Origin: Planctomycetota bacterium
GTDB taxonomy: Bacteria; Planctomycetota; Planctomycetia; Planctomycetales; Planctomycetaceae
Length of the DNA: 41,362 nucleotides
Reading direction: 5' to 3'
Assembly (NCBI GenBank): GCA_024277145.1
Contig: JAJRVU010000476.1
Location: 1 to 41,362 of the forward strand
The position numbers and the translations under genes are program-made. Numbering within the stretch: the stretch's first letter is position 1; the number at the start of each line of letters is the position of its first letter. This document shows positions 16,510-25,560 of the stretch, in pieces. The notes below the pieces were generated by a model. That model was not told where the DNA came from. It did not search any database and saw nothing but the letters and a program-made list of their open reading frames with translations.

Positions 16510-16546
16510 ATTGATCATCTTAATAATACAGCGACAAAGAATTCAT

Positions 16547-16622
16547 CACGCTGAGACGCAGAGAGTTTTCAAGAAGTTTTTTTATTAAACACAAAGGCCC
16601 AAAGACACGAAGACACGAAGAA
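16547..16622 (+). repeat. ACGCTGAGACGCAGAG / CACGAAGACACGAAG repeat modules
   Basis: After the hairpin at 16489 come CACGCTGAGACGCAGAGAG (about 16548-16566), a T-rich stretch and ACACAAAGGCCCAAAGACACGAAGACACGAAG in pieces (about 16590-16621). The same words in diverged form occur at 7507-7535 and, inverted, at 7574-7675. They are non-coding and form a dispersed modular repeat with the hairpin. Confidence 0.55.
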
Positions 16623-16677
16623 ATAATTCACGTAAAACAATCTGACAAATCTTGATTGTTGAAATAAAAACCTACAA

Positions 16678-17412
16678 CTATTTTTTTTCTGCGTGAAATG
16701 ATTCTGCCATCATATTTTCGAGGTCACGGTAGTTTTTGTTCCAGAGATTAAACATTCCTTTCCCCCAGCGGTCTGGAAAAATATCGGCTTCATCTTTTTC
16801 CAACCCACTCAGAATATTTTCTGCTGTCTCTTCCGGAGTTGTTTTTTCGCCGTCGTATTTGCTTCCCATGTCAGTATCAATCGGGCCGGGATTGACACTA
16901 TGAACTGCAATTCCCTTAGGAGCAAGTTCAATGCGTGCTCCTTGGGTAAGTGAGAAAAGAGCAGCTTTTGAAGCACAATACCCACCAATACTCGGCAGAT
17001 TAACGAACGAAGCCATCGACGCAACGTTCGCAATCACAGGCGAATCGTTCTTTTCCAATACAGGAATAAAAGCTCGCATCATACTGAGTGTGCCATAATA
17101 ATTGGTATCCATCACATTATGAATGGGTTCCATCGGCCCTTCAAAAAGACTTGAATAAGAGATAACACCCGCATTGTTAATAAGAACTTCAGTGTCAGAA
17201 GCCTCTTTAGCGATCTGCAGAACTTGCTCTTGATTGGTGATATCCAGTTCTAAATTAACAACTCGCTTATCATTAAAAACTGGCATTTGACCCAGATTAC
17301 GCGAAGTTGCATATATTTTTTTCACACCACGCGAGAGAAGGGCTTCTACGAGTGATTTTCCAATCCCTCGATTTGCACCCGTGACTAAAACAATCCTGTT
17401 TTCCCATTGCAT
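16678..17412 (-). CDS. SDR family oxidoreductase
   Basis: The 244-residue protein is a classical SDR: TGANRGIG at 11-18, NNAG at 79-82, catalytic S132 in ASMAS, Y145 and K149 in GGYCASKAA, and the HSVNPGPIDTDM segment after the active site. It resembles the branch often named 'SDR family oxidoreductase, YciK/short-chain C-like', and is not close in sequence to the other SDR at 14 kb. The substrate is unknown. ATG 17412 follows AACAGGAACCAGCC, a good ribosome-binding site. It is transcribed in the same direction as lysA upstream, but the gap of about 120 bp has no strong sign of cotranscription. Confidence 0.9.
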   Translation of the reverse strand: MQWENRIVLVTGANRGIGKSLVEALLSRGVKKIYATSRNLGQMPVFNDKRVVNLELDITNQEQVLQIAKEASDTEVLINNAGVISYSSLFEGPMEPIHNVMDTNYYGTLSMMRAFIPVLEKNDSPVIANVASMASFVNLPSIGGYCASKAALFSLTQGARIELAPKGIAVHSVNPGPIDTDMGSKYDGEKTTPEETAENILSGLEKDEADIFPDRWGKGMFNLWNKNYRDLENMMAESFHAEKK

Positions 17413-17534
17413 GGCTGGTTCCTGTTAATGTTAAAATTAGTTACTAGAATTTTTTCTCTTTAATAAAAATATATGACGCAGAGTTCACATGGACGCGTAT
17501 AGATTCAATAAGAATTATTTTTCACAAGTTCAAA

Positions 17535-18788
17535 TTACTCAAACTCGGAAAAATCAATGGTTGCAAAGTAATCATCCAGTGTTTCTGCCCGGCGGATTTC
17601 TTTGACCGAGCCATCTTCACAAAGAAGCAATTCCGCGCTGCGAAGCTTCCCATTATATTGGAAACCCATTGAATGGCCATGCGCACCAGCATCATGAATG
17701 ACTAACAAATCTCCACGCTCAATTTCAGGCAAGTCCCGATCAATCGCAAATTTGTCGTTATTTTCACAAAGAGAACCGACAATATCATACGTTTTTTCTT
17801 TGGGAGCATCCTCTTTTCCGAGAACAGAAATATGATGATAAGCTCCATACATCCCGGGACGCATCAGGTTACTCATACAGGCATCTACGCCTATATATTC
17901 TTTATAGATATGCTTTTCATGAAGAGCTTCCGTGATCAGATAACCATAAGGGCCGGTGATCATTCGCCCATTTTCCATGAAAATTTTCAAGGGATGCAAA
18001 TCGTTAGCAACAATCACTTCCTGATAACAAGCCTGTATTCCAGCAGAAACTTTCTGAAGGTCAACCGGTTCTTCTTCCGGGCGATAAGGGATTCCAATCC
18101 CGCCACCCAGATTCACAAATTCCAATTGAATACCGAGTTCACTCTTCAGCTCAACTGCCAGTTCAAAAAGCATTCGGGCTGTTTCGACAAAGAAATCTGA
18201 ATTGAGTTCGTTAGAAGCAACCATCGTATGCAAAGCAAAACGGGTCACTCCTTTTTCTTTCACTTTTCGGAAGCCTTCGAAAAGCTGATCACGTGTGAAT
18301 CCATATTTTGCATCTTCAGGATTACCAATAATGACATTGCCTTCCCGGAGCGGACCGGGGTTGTAACGAAGACAAATTAACTCTGGCAATCCGGTTGTTT
18401 CTTTAAGAAAATAGATGTGGGTAATATCATCCAGATTATTAATGGCTCCAAGTTCATGAGCTTTTTGATATTCGTCTGCTGTTGTTTCATTAGATGTGAA
18501 CATGATCTCTTCACCTTGAATACCAACACGTTCACACAGGATTAATTCTGCCTTGCTGGAACAATCTGCACCAAACCCTTCTTCATTCAACAGTCTTAAC
18601 AGGTGAGGATTGGGGGTTGCTTTGACTGCAAAGAATTCCTTGAATCCTTCAGCCCAATCAAAGGCAGCCAACAGGTTGCGGGCGTTATTACGGATTGCCT
18701 TTTCATCATAAAGATAAAATGGAGTTGGATAATCACTGGCAATTTTTTGAATTTGTTCCAGATTGAAGGGTAACCTTTTGTCTACCAT
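17535..18788 (-). CDS. lysA: Diaminopimelate decarboxylase
   Basis: This 417-residue fold-type III PLP enzyme decarboxylates meso-diaminopimelate to L-lysine. K56 in EFFAVKATPNP is the PLP-linking lysine; FVNLGGGIGIPY is the phosphate-binding glycine loop; GSLCENNDKF carries the cysteine that reaches the neighbouring active site; and DLLVIHDAGAHGHSMGFQYN is the family C-terminal signature. The usual HxGS motif is read here as ALHTMVASNE, which fits a divergent lysA subgroup rather than the E. coli type. It is cytoplasmic and probably dimeric. The ATG at 18788 is preceded by CAGGAGAAACGATCTTAG, a strong but slightly distant Shine-Dalgarno. asd at 13 kb is an earlier step of the same pathway. 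Confidence 0.93.
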   Translation of the reverse strand: MVDKRLPFNLEQIQKIASDYPTPFYLYDEKAIRNNARNLLAAFDWAEGFKEFFAVKATPNPHLLRLLNEEGFGADCSSKAELILCERVGIQGEEIMFTSNETTADEYQKAHELGAINNLDDITHIYFLKETTGLPELICLRYNPGPLREGNVIIGNPEDAKYGFTRDQLFEGFRKVKEKGVTRFALHTMVASNELNSDFFVETARMLFELAVELKSELGIQLEFVNLGGGIGIPYRPEEEPVDLQKVSAGIQACYQEVIVANDLHPLKIFMENGRMITGPYGYLITEALHEKHIYKEYIGVDACMSNLMRPGMYGAYHHISVLGKEDAPKEKTYDIVGSLCENNDKFAIDRDLPEIERGDLLVIHDAGAHGHSMGFQYNGKLRSAELLLCEDGSVKEIRRAETLDDYFATIDFSEFE

Positions 18789-19486
18789 CTAAGATCGTTT
18801 CTCCTGAATCAGTATTTATTAAATGCTTCTGTTAAATATACAAAAGGCCATTATCACATTCAGATCTCTGTTGATGAAAATCATTCTGAGAGATTCATTA
18901 CAGAAAATATCATAACGACCAGAATAAGAATGTTCCAGCCAAAGGGTTTATACGTATCCTGTTTTACAACAGACACTTACAACATATTTCCAATATTTTT
19001 CTTAGCTTGGAACATTTTTGAAAGCCTGGCAGGCATTGGCTGAATGTCAAAGTAATCCGTTTCATTGACGGAACATGAATGCCCATCTTGGTTTCCTACC
19101 CATCAGATTCAAGGATTCCAATAGGAAAATACGATAAAATCGATACAAGAAACCGCGGGAGTACCTTGCTCAAACCGATGTAAAAACCGGGTATAATGGG
19201 ACCAGATGTAATTTTGGGTAATTTATATAGTATTTTCTAATAAGGATATTTAGAAAGTCATTGTAAATTGCGCCCTGTTCCTTTTAGTATAGAGCATCTT
19301 GGGCCATTGTTGTTCACACGCTTTTCTGAGTTGATTTTGTAGGATTTAAAGTTGAATTCAAATAAGAATTCTAATTGGGTTATCCTCAAATTTTTCTTTG
19401 AAATAAATTTGATATACGTCAATCAAGTCAAGAGATTACAAAGTCGGAGTGAGTTCGTCAGTGACGGCTTCTCCGGAGTTTATTGA
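18789..19486. other. Long divergent intergenic region
   Basis: About 700 bp without a supportable gene on either strand. A TATAAT at 19192-19197 lies on the plus strand in front of the HEAT gene, with TTGCTC 20 bp upstream, which is too wide for a standard promoter. No tRNA, riboswitch signature or ORF of note was found. It is unusually long for this gene-dense window. Confidence 0.5.
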
Positions 19487-21775
19487 ATGCTTCAAATTCC
19501 CTGGAAATTATTAATCACTGCATTGTTACTGTGCATCGTGCCTGGCAAGGCTATTTGGTTGTCAGCGCAGGAAGACACGGACACAACTAATGTAGAAGTG
19601 GTTGCGAATGAAGCTAATAACAAAAGCAATCTTGCAGACAAAGATTCTCCATTGCTGGTTGAACCTGAAGGCCCGGAAGAGTTGTTCAAATCAGCCTTCT
19701 TGATGTACCGACTGGGTCGACTTGATCTTTCAAAAAAATATTTTCAAAAACTGATCTCTGACAATCCGGGAGATGGTGTTCTTCTAACTCTTCGTGACGA
19801 ATATGGCCCAGCGGTCTTCTTGAAACTTTCAAGAGTTGATGAACTTAAAGATTACACAAACAGACTTCTTACAAAAATCAATCAGGCATTTGTGAACCAG
19901 GCAATGAATCCTGGCCGGGTTGACAAGCTACTTGGACTGCTGGTACTGGATACAACTGATCATGCTCAGGTTCTTGAAGACTTGCATGCAGCTGGCCCAT
20001 TCGCTGTCCCAAGAATTATCTTATTGCTACAACAGGATCTTTCAGATTCAGATCGAGTTCGTTACATTCAAGCTCTCACGCATCTTGGAAAACAAGCGAT
20101 CCCACCCATTATTGGAAGCCTTGAAACTACAAATGAAAGCCTCAAATCAGAAATGGTCAGCGCTATTGGCCGAGTCGGCGGATTGAAAGAAGCTGCGTTT
20201 CTTTGGTATCCCGCATTTTCAGAAGATTCACCAACCGGCATACGTCAATCTGCCTTGGAAGCCCTTTCTAATATCTACAAAACAGATTTGGAAAAGGTCC
20301 AATCGATCACTCAGGCAAACGTGGTTGCAGAACTTGAAAAACTGACTAAAACCTATTTCATGCGTGAAATATCCTGGGCAACAGATGGAAATGGATTGGT
20401 TACTTATTGGAAATGGGATCCCGCAAAAAGAACGGTCTTCATTAATAAAATTAAACCGGCACGAGCAACAGTCATTTTGGGAAAACATTTTTCCGGTCAA
20501 CTGGTTGATATAGATCCAGAAAATAATGATGCCCAGGCAATCTTCATGGGGTTTGCATTGGAATCAGACCGCTTGAATCATGGTGAAGATAAACTTCCTG
20601 ATGGTCCAGGAACAGCATTAAACCTGGCTTACTCCACCGGCTCAAAAGTCATTAAAAGAACTCTTGAACTTTCATTGCAATCAAAACAAATTCAAACTGC
20701 AGTGACTGCATTGCGAGTGTTATCCCATACTGCAACACCTCATGATCTCCATACATCGGGAAAAAAGCATTCGGTCATTCTTGAAGCATTGAATTACCCG
20801 AATCCCGTAATCCAGTTTGAAGCAGCGGATACCATTCTGAAACTAGCACCCAAAAAACATTTTTCCGGTTCCAGCAGGATTGTTTCGATTCTTGCCCGAA
20901 CATTAAATGATTCTGGAATTGCTGCTTGTGTTGTTGTTGACCCCAATACGGTTCGTGGAAACGAAATGGCTTCTCTATTGAGAGAATCAAATTACCAGTC
21001 AGATGTATTGTCTCATGGTCGGGAAGGTTTCCGACTTGCTTCAGAGCGTGGGAATATTGAATTTGTCCTGCTTCACATGAACACAATCCGATGGAATCTT
21101 TCTCAAACAATTGCAAATTTCCGTGCAGATTCCAGAACTTCCGGAATCCCCATATTCATTTATGGCCCGGAAAGTGGAAAACATAAAGTGGCCTCCTTAC
21201 TGACTCGTTATGATCAGGTCCACTACCTTGTCCAAGTCACAAGTAAAGAAAATATAGACCCTCAGCTTAAACCGTTCGTTTCTGTTTTTTCTGGAAATCA
21301 TATTCCAGAAGATCAACGACGAATGATGATGAAAAAGGCAGTGATTCTTTTGAAAAACATTTCAAAAGAAAAAAGGACACATCTTTTCCCTCTTCATCCT
21401 GCAGAAAGCGCACTGTATTTAGCGATGCAGGATCAGGAACTGGCCCTTGATGCTTTGGAAGCCCTTTCTGCTATTCCTTCCCGAGAAACTCAAACCGCTC
21501 TGCAACAGGTTGTAATCAACAGGAATCTCCCGAAAAATCAAAGATTACTCGCAGCGACAATTCTGGGAAACCACATTCAAAAACATAGCCTGCTCCTTAC
21601 AAACAAGGATATCCTGGCAGTTAAAAATTTATGGAAACAGGAATCTGATCCACAAATTGCAAATGCTCTTTCTTCTATCATGGGTATCCTCCAGCCGAAT
21701 TCCTCTCGTATTGGAACTCGTTTGAAAAAGTACCTGAAAAAAGACATCCACTCCAAATCGAATTCTGCTAACTAA
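19487..21775 (+). CDS. Secreted HEAT-repeat protein with degenerate receiver-like domain
   Basis: The 762-residue protein starts with a signal peptide (LLITALLLCIVPGKAIWLSAQ). Next comes a TPR-like helix pair (LFKSAFLMYRLGRLDLSKKYF, about 62-82), then HEAT-like helices (about 150-260, e.g. VRYIQALTHLGKQAIPPIIG), a mid region of unknown fold and more HEAT-like helices near 395-470 and 640-740. Around 475-600 lies a domain with the order of a response-regulator receiver: VVVDPN (first aspartate, near 482), a helix, then VLLHMNT where a phospho-accepting aspartate would be expected, and IPIFIYGPES in place of the usual threonine/lysine strand. It appears unable to take phosphate. It is probably exported and serves as a protein-binding scaffold. 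ATG 19487 follows TCCGGAGTTTATTGA, a fair site. Confidence 0.78.
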   Translation: MLQIPWKLLITALLLCIVPGKAIWLSAQEDTDTTNVEVVANEANNKSNLADKDSPLLVEPEGPEELFKSAFLMYRLGRLDLSKKYFQKLISDNPGDGVLLTLRDEYGPAVFLKLSRVDELKDYTNRLLTKINQAFVNQAMNPGRVDKLLGLLVLDTTDHAQVLEDLHAAGPFAVPRIILLLQQDLSDSDRVRYIQALTHLGKQAIPPIIGSLETTNESLKSEMVSAIGRVGGLKEAAFLWYPAFSEDSPTGIRQSALEALSNIYKTDLEKVQSITQANVVAELEKLTKTYFMREISWATDGNGLVTYWKWDPAKRTVFINKIKPARATVILGKHFSGQLVDIDPENNDAQAIFMGFALESDRLNHGEDKLPDGPGTALNLAYSTGSKVIKRTLELSLQSKQIQTAVTALRVLSHTATPHDLHTSGKKHSVILEALNYPNPVIQFEAADTILKLAPKKHFSGSSRIVSILARTLNDSGIAACVVVDPNTVRGNEMASLLRESNYQSDVLSHGREGFRLASERGNIEFVLLHMNTIRWNLSQTIANFRADSRTSGIPIFIYGPESGKHKVASLLTRYDQVHYLVQVTSKENIDPQLKPFVSVFSGNHIPEDQRRMMMKKAVILLKNISKEKRTHLFPLHPAESALYLAMQDQELALDALEALSAIPSRETQTALQQVVINRNLPKNQRLLAATILGNHIQKHSLLLTNKDILAVKNLWKQESDPQIANALSSIMGILQPNSSRIGTRLKKYLKKDIHSKSNSAN

Positions 21776-22022
21776 CACCCACACCTGCCCAACAATCAAC
21801 ACTCCTGCACATTCTTTTTGCACTAAATAGTTTGTCAATCATTATAAATTGATGAATTATTTAATTCCGCCCACATATTTCCTGGTTATCAATTCCAACT
21901 CACAAACAATCGCGTACAATCAAGGCAAGTGCTCAACTAAATGTCATTTTTAAATATTTTCAGTCATTTAAGCCGTCTCTAATAAGTTGAGCTTCCTATT
22001 CACCGGGGTATCTTTTCTGAAC

Positions 22023-23081
22023 ATGGTTACAACGAACGATAAAACACTTTCCACGGATGGTTTTCACGGAATGATTGGCCAAGGCAAAGCCATGAGTGAA
22101 GTTTATCGCCTGACAGAGCAAGTGGCCAAGAGTTCAGCCACAGTTTTGCTAACAGGCGAAACAGGCACTGGGAAGGAATTAATAGCCCGCGCGATTCATG
22201 ATTTAAGTCCGCGAAGTTCGGGTCCATTTATTCGCGTTAATTGTGGAGCATTAAGTGAGAGTCTTCTTGAAAGTGAATTGTTTGGTCATGTGAAAGGTGC
22301 ATTCACTTCAGCTAATGAAAACCGAACTGGTCGTTTTGAAGCTGCCCACGGTGGAACCATTTTTCTTGACGAAATCAACTCGGTCAGTTTTCATCTTCAA
22401 GTTAAATTGCTTCGAGTTTTACAGGAACATGAATTCGAGCGAGTAGGGGATACGCGTACTGTTCGAGTTGACTGCCGATTCATTGCAGCGACGAACTGTG
22501 ATCTTTTAACAGAAATTGAAGAAGGAAATTTCCGGGAAGATCTATATTATCGGCTAAATGTCGTTCCAATTTATCTCCCCTCTTTATCTGAACGAACAGA
22601 AGACATTCCTGATCTGGTCAATTTTTTCCTGAAAAACTATGCAGAACAGGAAAAGAAAACAACTCTTCAGCCATTACAAGCAACACTTGATATGCTGAAA
22701 ACGTATTCCTGGCCAGGAAATGTCCGAGAGCTTCAAAACTACATTGAACGCGCCGTGGTTCTGACAGATGGTAATGAGCTGAAAGTGGAAATGCTTCCGC
22801 CTCATGTCCGGGGGATGGCTCCTGTCAGAATAGGGAAATCGCGAAAAACAGATCTCTCTTCACTTTGCAAAGAATTAGTTTCCCGCGGATTTAATGAATT
22901 CCAGAATTCAAAAAATGGCCTGCATCCTGAAATTGTCAGTATGGTTGAGAAAGAACTGATCCTTCAAATGCTTAAAATGTGTCAGGGAACGCAAACCAAA
23001 ACAGCCACTCGTCTTGGAATTAACAGGAATACCCTCCATAAGAAAATAGAAGATTACGGTCTTCAATCAGAAGCCAGATAA
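22023..23081 (+). CDS. Sigma-54-dependent transcriptional activator without a sensory domain
   Basis: This 352-residue protein is a bacterial enhancer-binding AAA+ ATPase. Walker A is GETGTGKE (45-52), the sigma-54 contact loop is GAFTSA (92-97) where most relatives have GAFTGA, Walker B is GGTIFLDE (about 110-117), and sensor and arginine-finger regions follow (RFIAATNCDL, FREDLYYRLNVVPI). A Fis-type helix-turn-helix ends the protein (TKTATRLGINRNTLHKKI). The AAA+ domain starts within 20 residues of the N-terminus, so it has no receiver, GAF or PAS domain, as in PspF; activity must be set by partner proteins or expression. The ATG 22023 is preferred; the frame opens at a TTG at 21987. It is the next gene downstream of the HEAT/pseudo-receiver gene on the same strand. 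Target genes are unknown. Confidence 0.9.
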   Translation: MVTTNDKTLSTDGFHGMIGQGKAMSEVYRLTEQVAKSSATVLLTGETGTGKELIARAIHDLSPRSSGPFIRVNCGALSESLLESELFGHVKGAFTSANENRTGRFEAAHGGTIFLDEINSVSFHLQVKLLRVLQEHEFERVGDTRTVRVDCRFIAATNCDLLTEIEEGNFREDLYYRLNVVPIYLPSLSERTEDIPDLVNFFLKNYAEQEKKTTLQPLQATLDMLKTYSWPGNVRELQNYIERAVVLTDGNELKVEMLPPHVRGMAPVRIGKSRKTDLSSLCKELVSRGFNEFQNSKNGLHPEIVSMVEKELILQMLKMCQGTQTKTATRLGINRNTLHKKIEDYGLQSEAR

Positions 23082-23360
23082 GTAGCTAGACAATATCTGG
23101 AAATGCTGTAGAACGTGACGCACTGTACCCCGTAGTCGGGAAAACACTTAAACCCTCTACATCAATTGTAGAAACAGTCTAGTTCCTGAGAGTTTGCAGG
23201 TTCTTTTAGAGTGTTAATTGAGAAATTCCGTATTAAACGATACAATTGTCTCTTAAACAAACGGTATAATATAACTTTTAAATCGTCGTTTTATGTGTCC
23301 CGATGCCGGGCTGATTTAGCAATAACATCCTCAACGATACACCGGAGCTTAAGAGTGTAC

Positions 23361-24218
23361 ATGCAATTTCTACTTAAAGTGCATGTTTCCTGCTTTCTGA
23401 TGAGCTACCTGACCGTGTTTGCGTTTGAGATGATTCGTATTTATTCCCGTTGGAATGTTAGTCGAACAGTTACAAACATATTCACAATGGCTGGATTTGT
23501 GGCTCACACAACTTACCTGCTTTCCCGCCATCAGCAAACACAATTGCCACCGCTGCTCAGTTCCACGCAAGACTGGCTTCTGGTATTGGGCTGGGTATTG
23601 ATTCTCTTTTTATTGATCATCAACCTGATCCGAAGAGAGCTTTCCATTGGATTATTTATTTTGCCTATAACAATGGCTTTAATTGCAGCCGCCAGCCTGA
23701 TCAGTGATTCCCCCGAAGGTTTTGTACGTGATAATACCGAGTTACTTGAAAGTGCAAAACGACGTTGGCTGATGCTTCATACGTCAACACTTCTGATTGG
23801 GTTAACAGGTGTTACCTTGAGCATTGTTTTAAGCACCATGTACGTTTATCAACACCGCAGGCTCAAACAGAAAAAATTCATTGGTCAGCGACTGAAGCTC
23901 CCCAGCCTTGAAAAACTTGCGCAATGGAACTGGTGGTCTGTGACGATGGCAGTACCATTACTGTTTCTAGGCATGTTTACCGGGGGGTATATCTGGTATT
24001 TGAATTACTCTCAAAAAACGACCATCACGCTTTCGCATCAGACAATCATCATTAATTGCATTGCCCTTGTTATCATGGCCATGTTTTATATCTGGCTATT
24101 GGTGAAGAAGAAGGACAGCGCGGGGAAACATGTTGCCTGGATGACACTCTGGGCTTGTGGTTTTTCTTTATTTACCATTGTTGGAATTATGTTTTTTGGT
24201 GGTGGACACACCCTTTAA
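23361..24218 (+). CDS. Cytochrome c assembly/HemX-like membrane protein (CcsA family)
   Basis: The predicted product, 285 residues from ATG 23361, has about eight transmembrane segments and matches the cytochrome c assembly family (CcsA/HemX): the diagnostic stretch is RRWLMLHTSTLLIGLTGV, where the conserved histidine in the helix may touch haem, then YVYQHRRLKQKKF, and a final pair of helices ending GGGHTL. The last segment again has a histidine. HemX-type members lie next to hemA and lower glutamyl-tRNA reductase levels in Bacillus, whereas CcsA members join haem to apocytochromes. The 22-bp spacing to hemA suggests an operon and favours the HemX reading. The frame is open back to 23211, but those residues are not membrane-like and lack a ribosome-binding site; AAGAG lies close to ATG 23361. 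Confidence 0.8.
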   Translation: MQFLLKVHVSCFLMSYLTVFAFEMIRIYSRWNVSRTVTNIFTMAGFVAHTTYLLSRHQQTQLPPLLSSTQDWLLVLGWVLILFLLIINLIRRELSIGLFILPITMALIAAASLISDSPEGFVRDNTELLESAKRRWLMLHTSTLLIGLTGVTLSIVLSTMYVYQHRRLKQKKFIGQRLKLPSLEKLAQWNWWSVTMAVPLLFLGMFTGGYIWYLNYSQKTTITLSHQTIIINCIALVIMAMFYIWLLVKKKDSAGKHVAWMTLWACGFSLFTIVGIMFFGGGHTL

Positions 24219-24240
24219 AAAAGAAGGAAAATATCGACCG

Positions 24241-25521
24241 ATGCAAGTACTGGTGACATATTGTAATCATCAAACTACTGATCTGTCGATGCGCGAACAG
24301 TTAGCGTTTTCATCTCAAGACCAGTTGAAAAATGCGTATCACAAATTTCGCTCTGATTACCCCGGTGTAGAAATGGTTGTTCTTTCCACGTGCAATCGAG
24401 TGGAACTTTATACTGCTCATGAAGAATTAAAACACGCTCCATCGAATGGAGATATCGCTCGTTTTTTTAGTGAATTCCATAACATTCCTATCCAATCTTT
24501 TTCTGATGATCTGATTGCCGAGTCCGGCCAAGAAGCAGTTAAACATTTGTTTGAGGTTGTTTCGAGCGTGGACAGTATGGTTCTGGGGGAACCACAAATT
24601 GTTAATCAAGTGAAGGAAGCTTACAAAACCGCACAAACAGAAGAGGCTTGCGGACCCGTCACTCATTCCCTTTTCCAAAGAGCAATCAATGTTTCAGGAC
24701 GGGTTCGTTCCGAAACATCTTTAAGTGAAGGCCGGGTTTCTATTGCCAGTGTCGCTGTCGGTGAATTCGGAAAAAACATATTTGACCGCTTTGATGACAA
24801 AGTTATTCTTATCATCGGGGCAGGGGAAATGGCGCTCGAAACGCTTCGTTATTTGAAAAACGAAGGTGTTACCCGCGTAAAAGTTGTCAATCGTAGTTTA
24901 GAAAATGCAAAAACACTGGCTGAAGAATGTGATGGTGAAGCATTTCCCTTTGAGCAGTTATACGAATGCATGGCAGGAGCTGATATTATCGTCAGCACAA
25001 CAGGATCAGACCACGCCATTGTTGAGGAATACCATTTCCGAAAACTCCGAAAAGCTGCAAATAAAAAACCGGTCTTCATTCTGGATTTAGGGGCACCACG
25101 AGATTTTGAGACTGGGATTGCAGACATTGATTCTGAAATATTCCTTTATGATATTGATGATCTCGAAACAACTTGTGCGAACAATAGAAAGCTTCGAAAA
25201 AAGGAAGTCAAAAAAGCGAAGCTCATCATCGAAGAAGAGTCAAATAAATTCATGCAGGACGTTTATCATCAGGCAACGGGGCCTATTATTAAAAGACTGC
25301 GTGAAGAATGGCATCAGGTCAGGGAAAAAGAAGTTGAACTTCTTTTCAGAAAATTATCCCACCTGGAAGATCCGGATCGAAAAGAAATTGAGAAAAGCAT
25401 TGAGAGAGTCGTCAATAAATTGCTTCACCCACCTTTGGAAGTTCTCAGAAAAGAAGCCAAAGAAGGATCACCTGAAGGGTTACTTGAAGCACTGAAAAGA
25501 CTTTTCCACTTGAAAGATTAA
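24241..25521 (+). CDS. hemA: Glutamyl-tRNA reductase
   Basis: The 426-residue protein reduces glutamyl-tRNA-Glu to glutamate-1-semialdehyde, the first committed step of tetrapyrrole synthesis by the C5 route. The catalytic cysteine is C51 in STCNRVELY, VDSMVLGEPQIVNQVKEAY follows (the conserved acidic/Gln block), the NADPH-binding IIGAGEMALETLRYL is the Rossmann loop, and DLGAPRDFE the C-terminal family signature; a helical dimerisation domain with LLHPPLEVLRKEA ends it. It starts at ATG 24241, giving the canonical N-terminus MQVLVTYCNH; the frame is open back to 24157 but that part overlaps the preceding gene. It is 22 bp downstream of the HemX-like gene, so probably cotranscribed. The Shine-Dalgarno (AAGGA) is about 13 bases upstream. 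Confidence 0.95.
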   Translation: MQVLVTYCNHQTTDLSMREQLAFSSQDQLKNAYHKFRSDYPGVEMVVLSTCNRVELYTAHEELKHAPSNGDIARFFSEFHNIPIQSFSDDLIAESGQEAVKHLFEVVSSVDSMVLGEPQIVNQVKEAYKTAQTEEACGPVTHSLFQRAINVSGRVRSETSLSEGRVSIASVAVGEFGKNIFDRFDDKVILIIGAGEMALETLRYLKNEGVTRVKVVNRSLENAKTLAEECDGEAFPFEQLYECMAGADIIVSTTGSDHAIVEEYHFRKLRKAANKKPVFILDLGAPRDFETGIADIDSEIFLYDIDDLETTCANNRKLRKKEVKKAKLIIEEESNKFMQDVYHQATGPIIKRLREEWHQVREKEVELLFRKLSHLEDPDRKEIEKSIERVVNKLLHPPLEVLRKEAKEGSPEGLLEALKRLFHLKD

Positions 25522-25560
25522 TACAGATTGCAGTTTCTCCTTGTAATATAATCCATGGTT

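Noticed and set aside
24157-24240. Extended N-terminus for hemA
   Set aside because: The extra residues overlap the end of the HemX-like gene in another frame and the family N-terminus begins exactly at ATG 24241.
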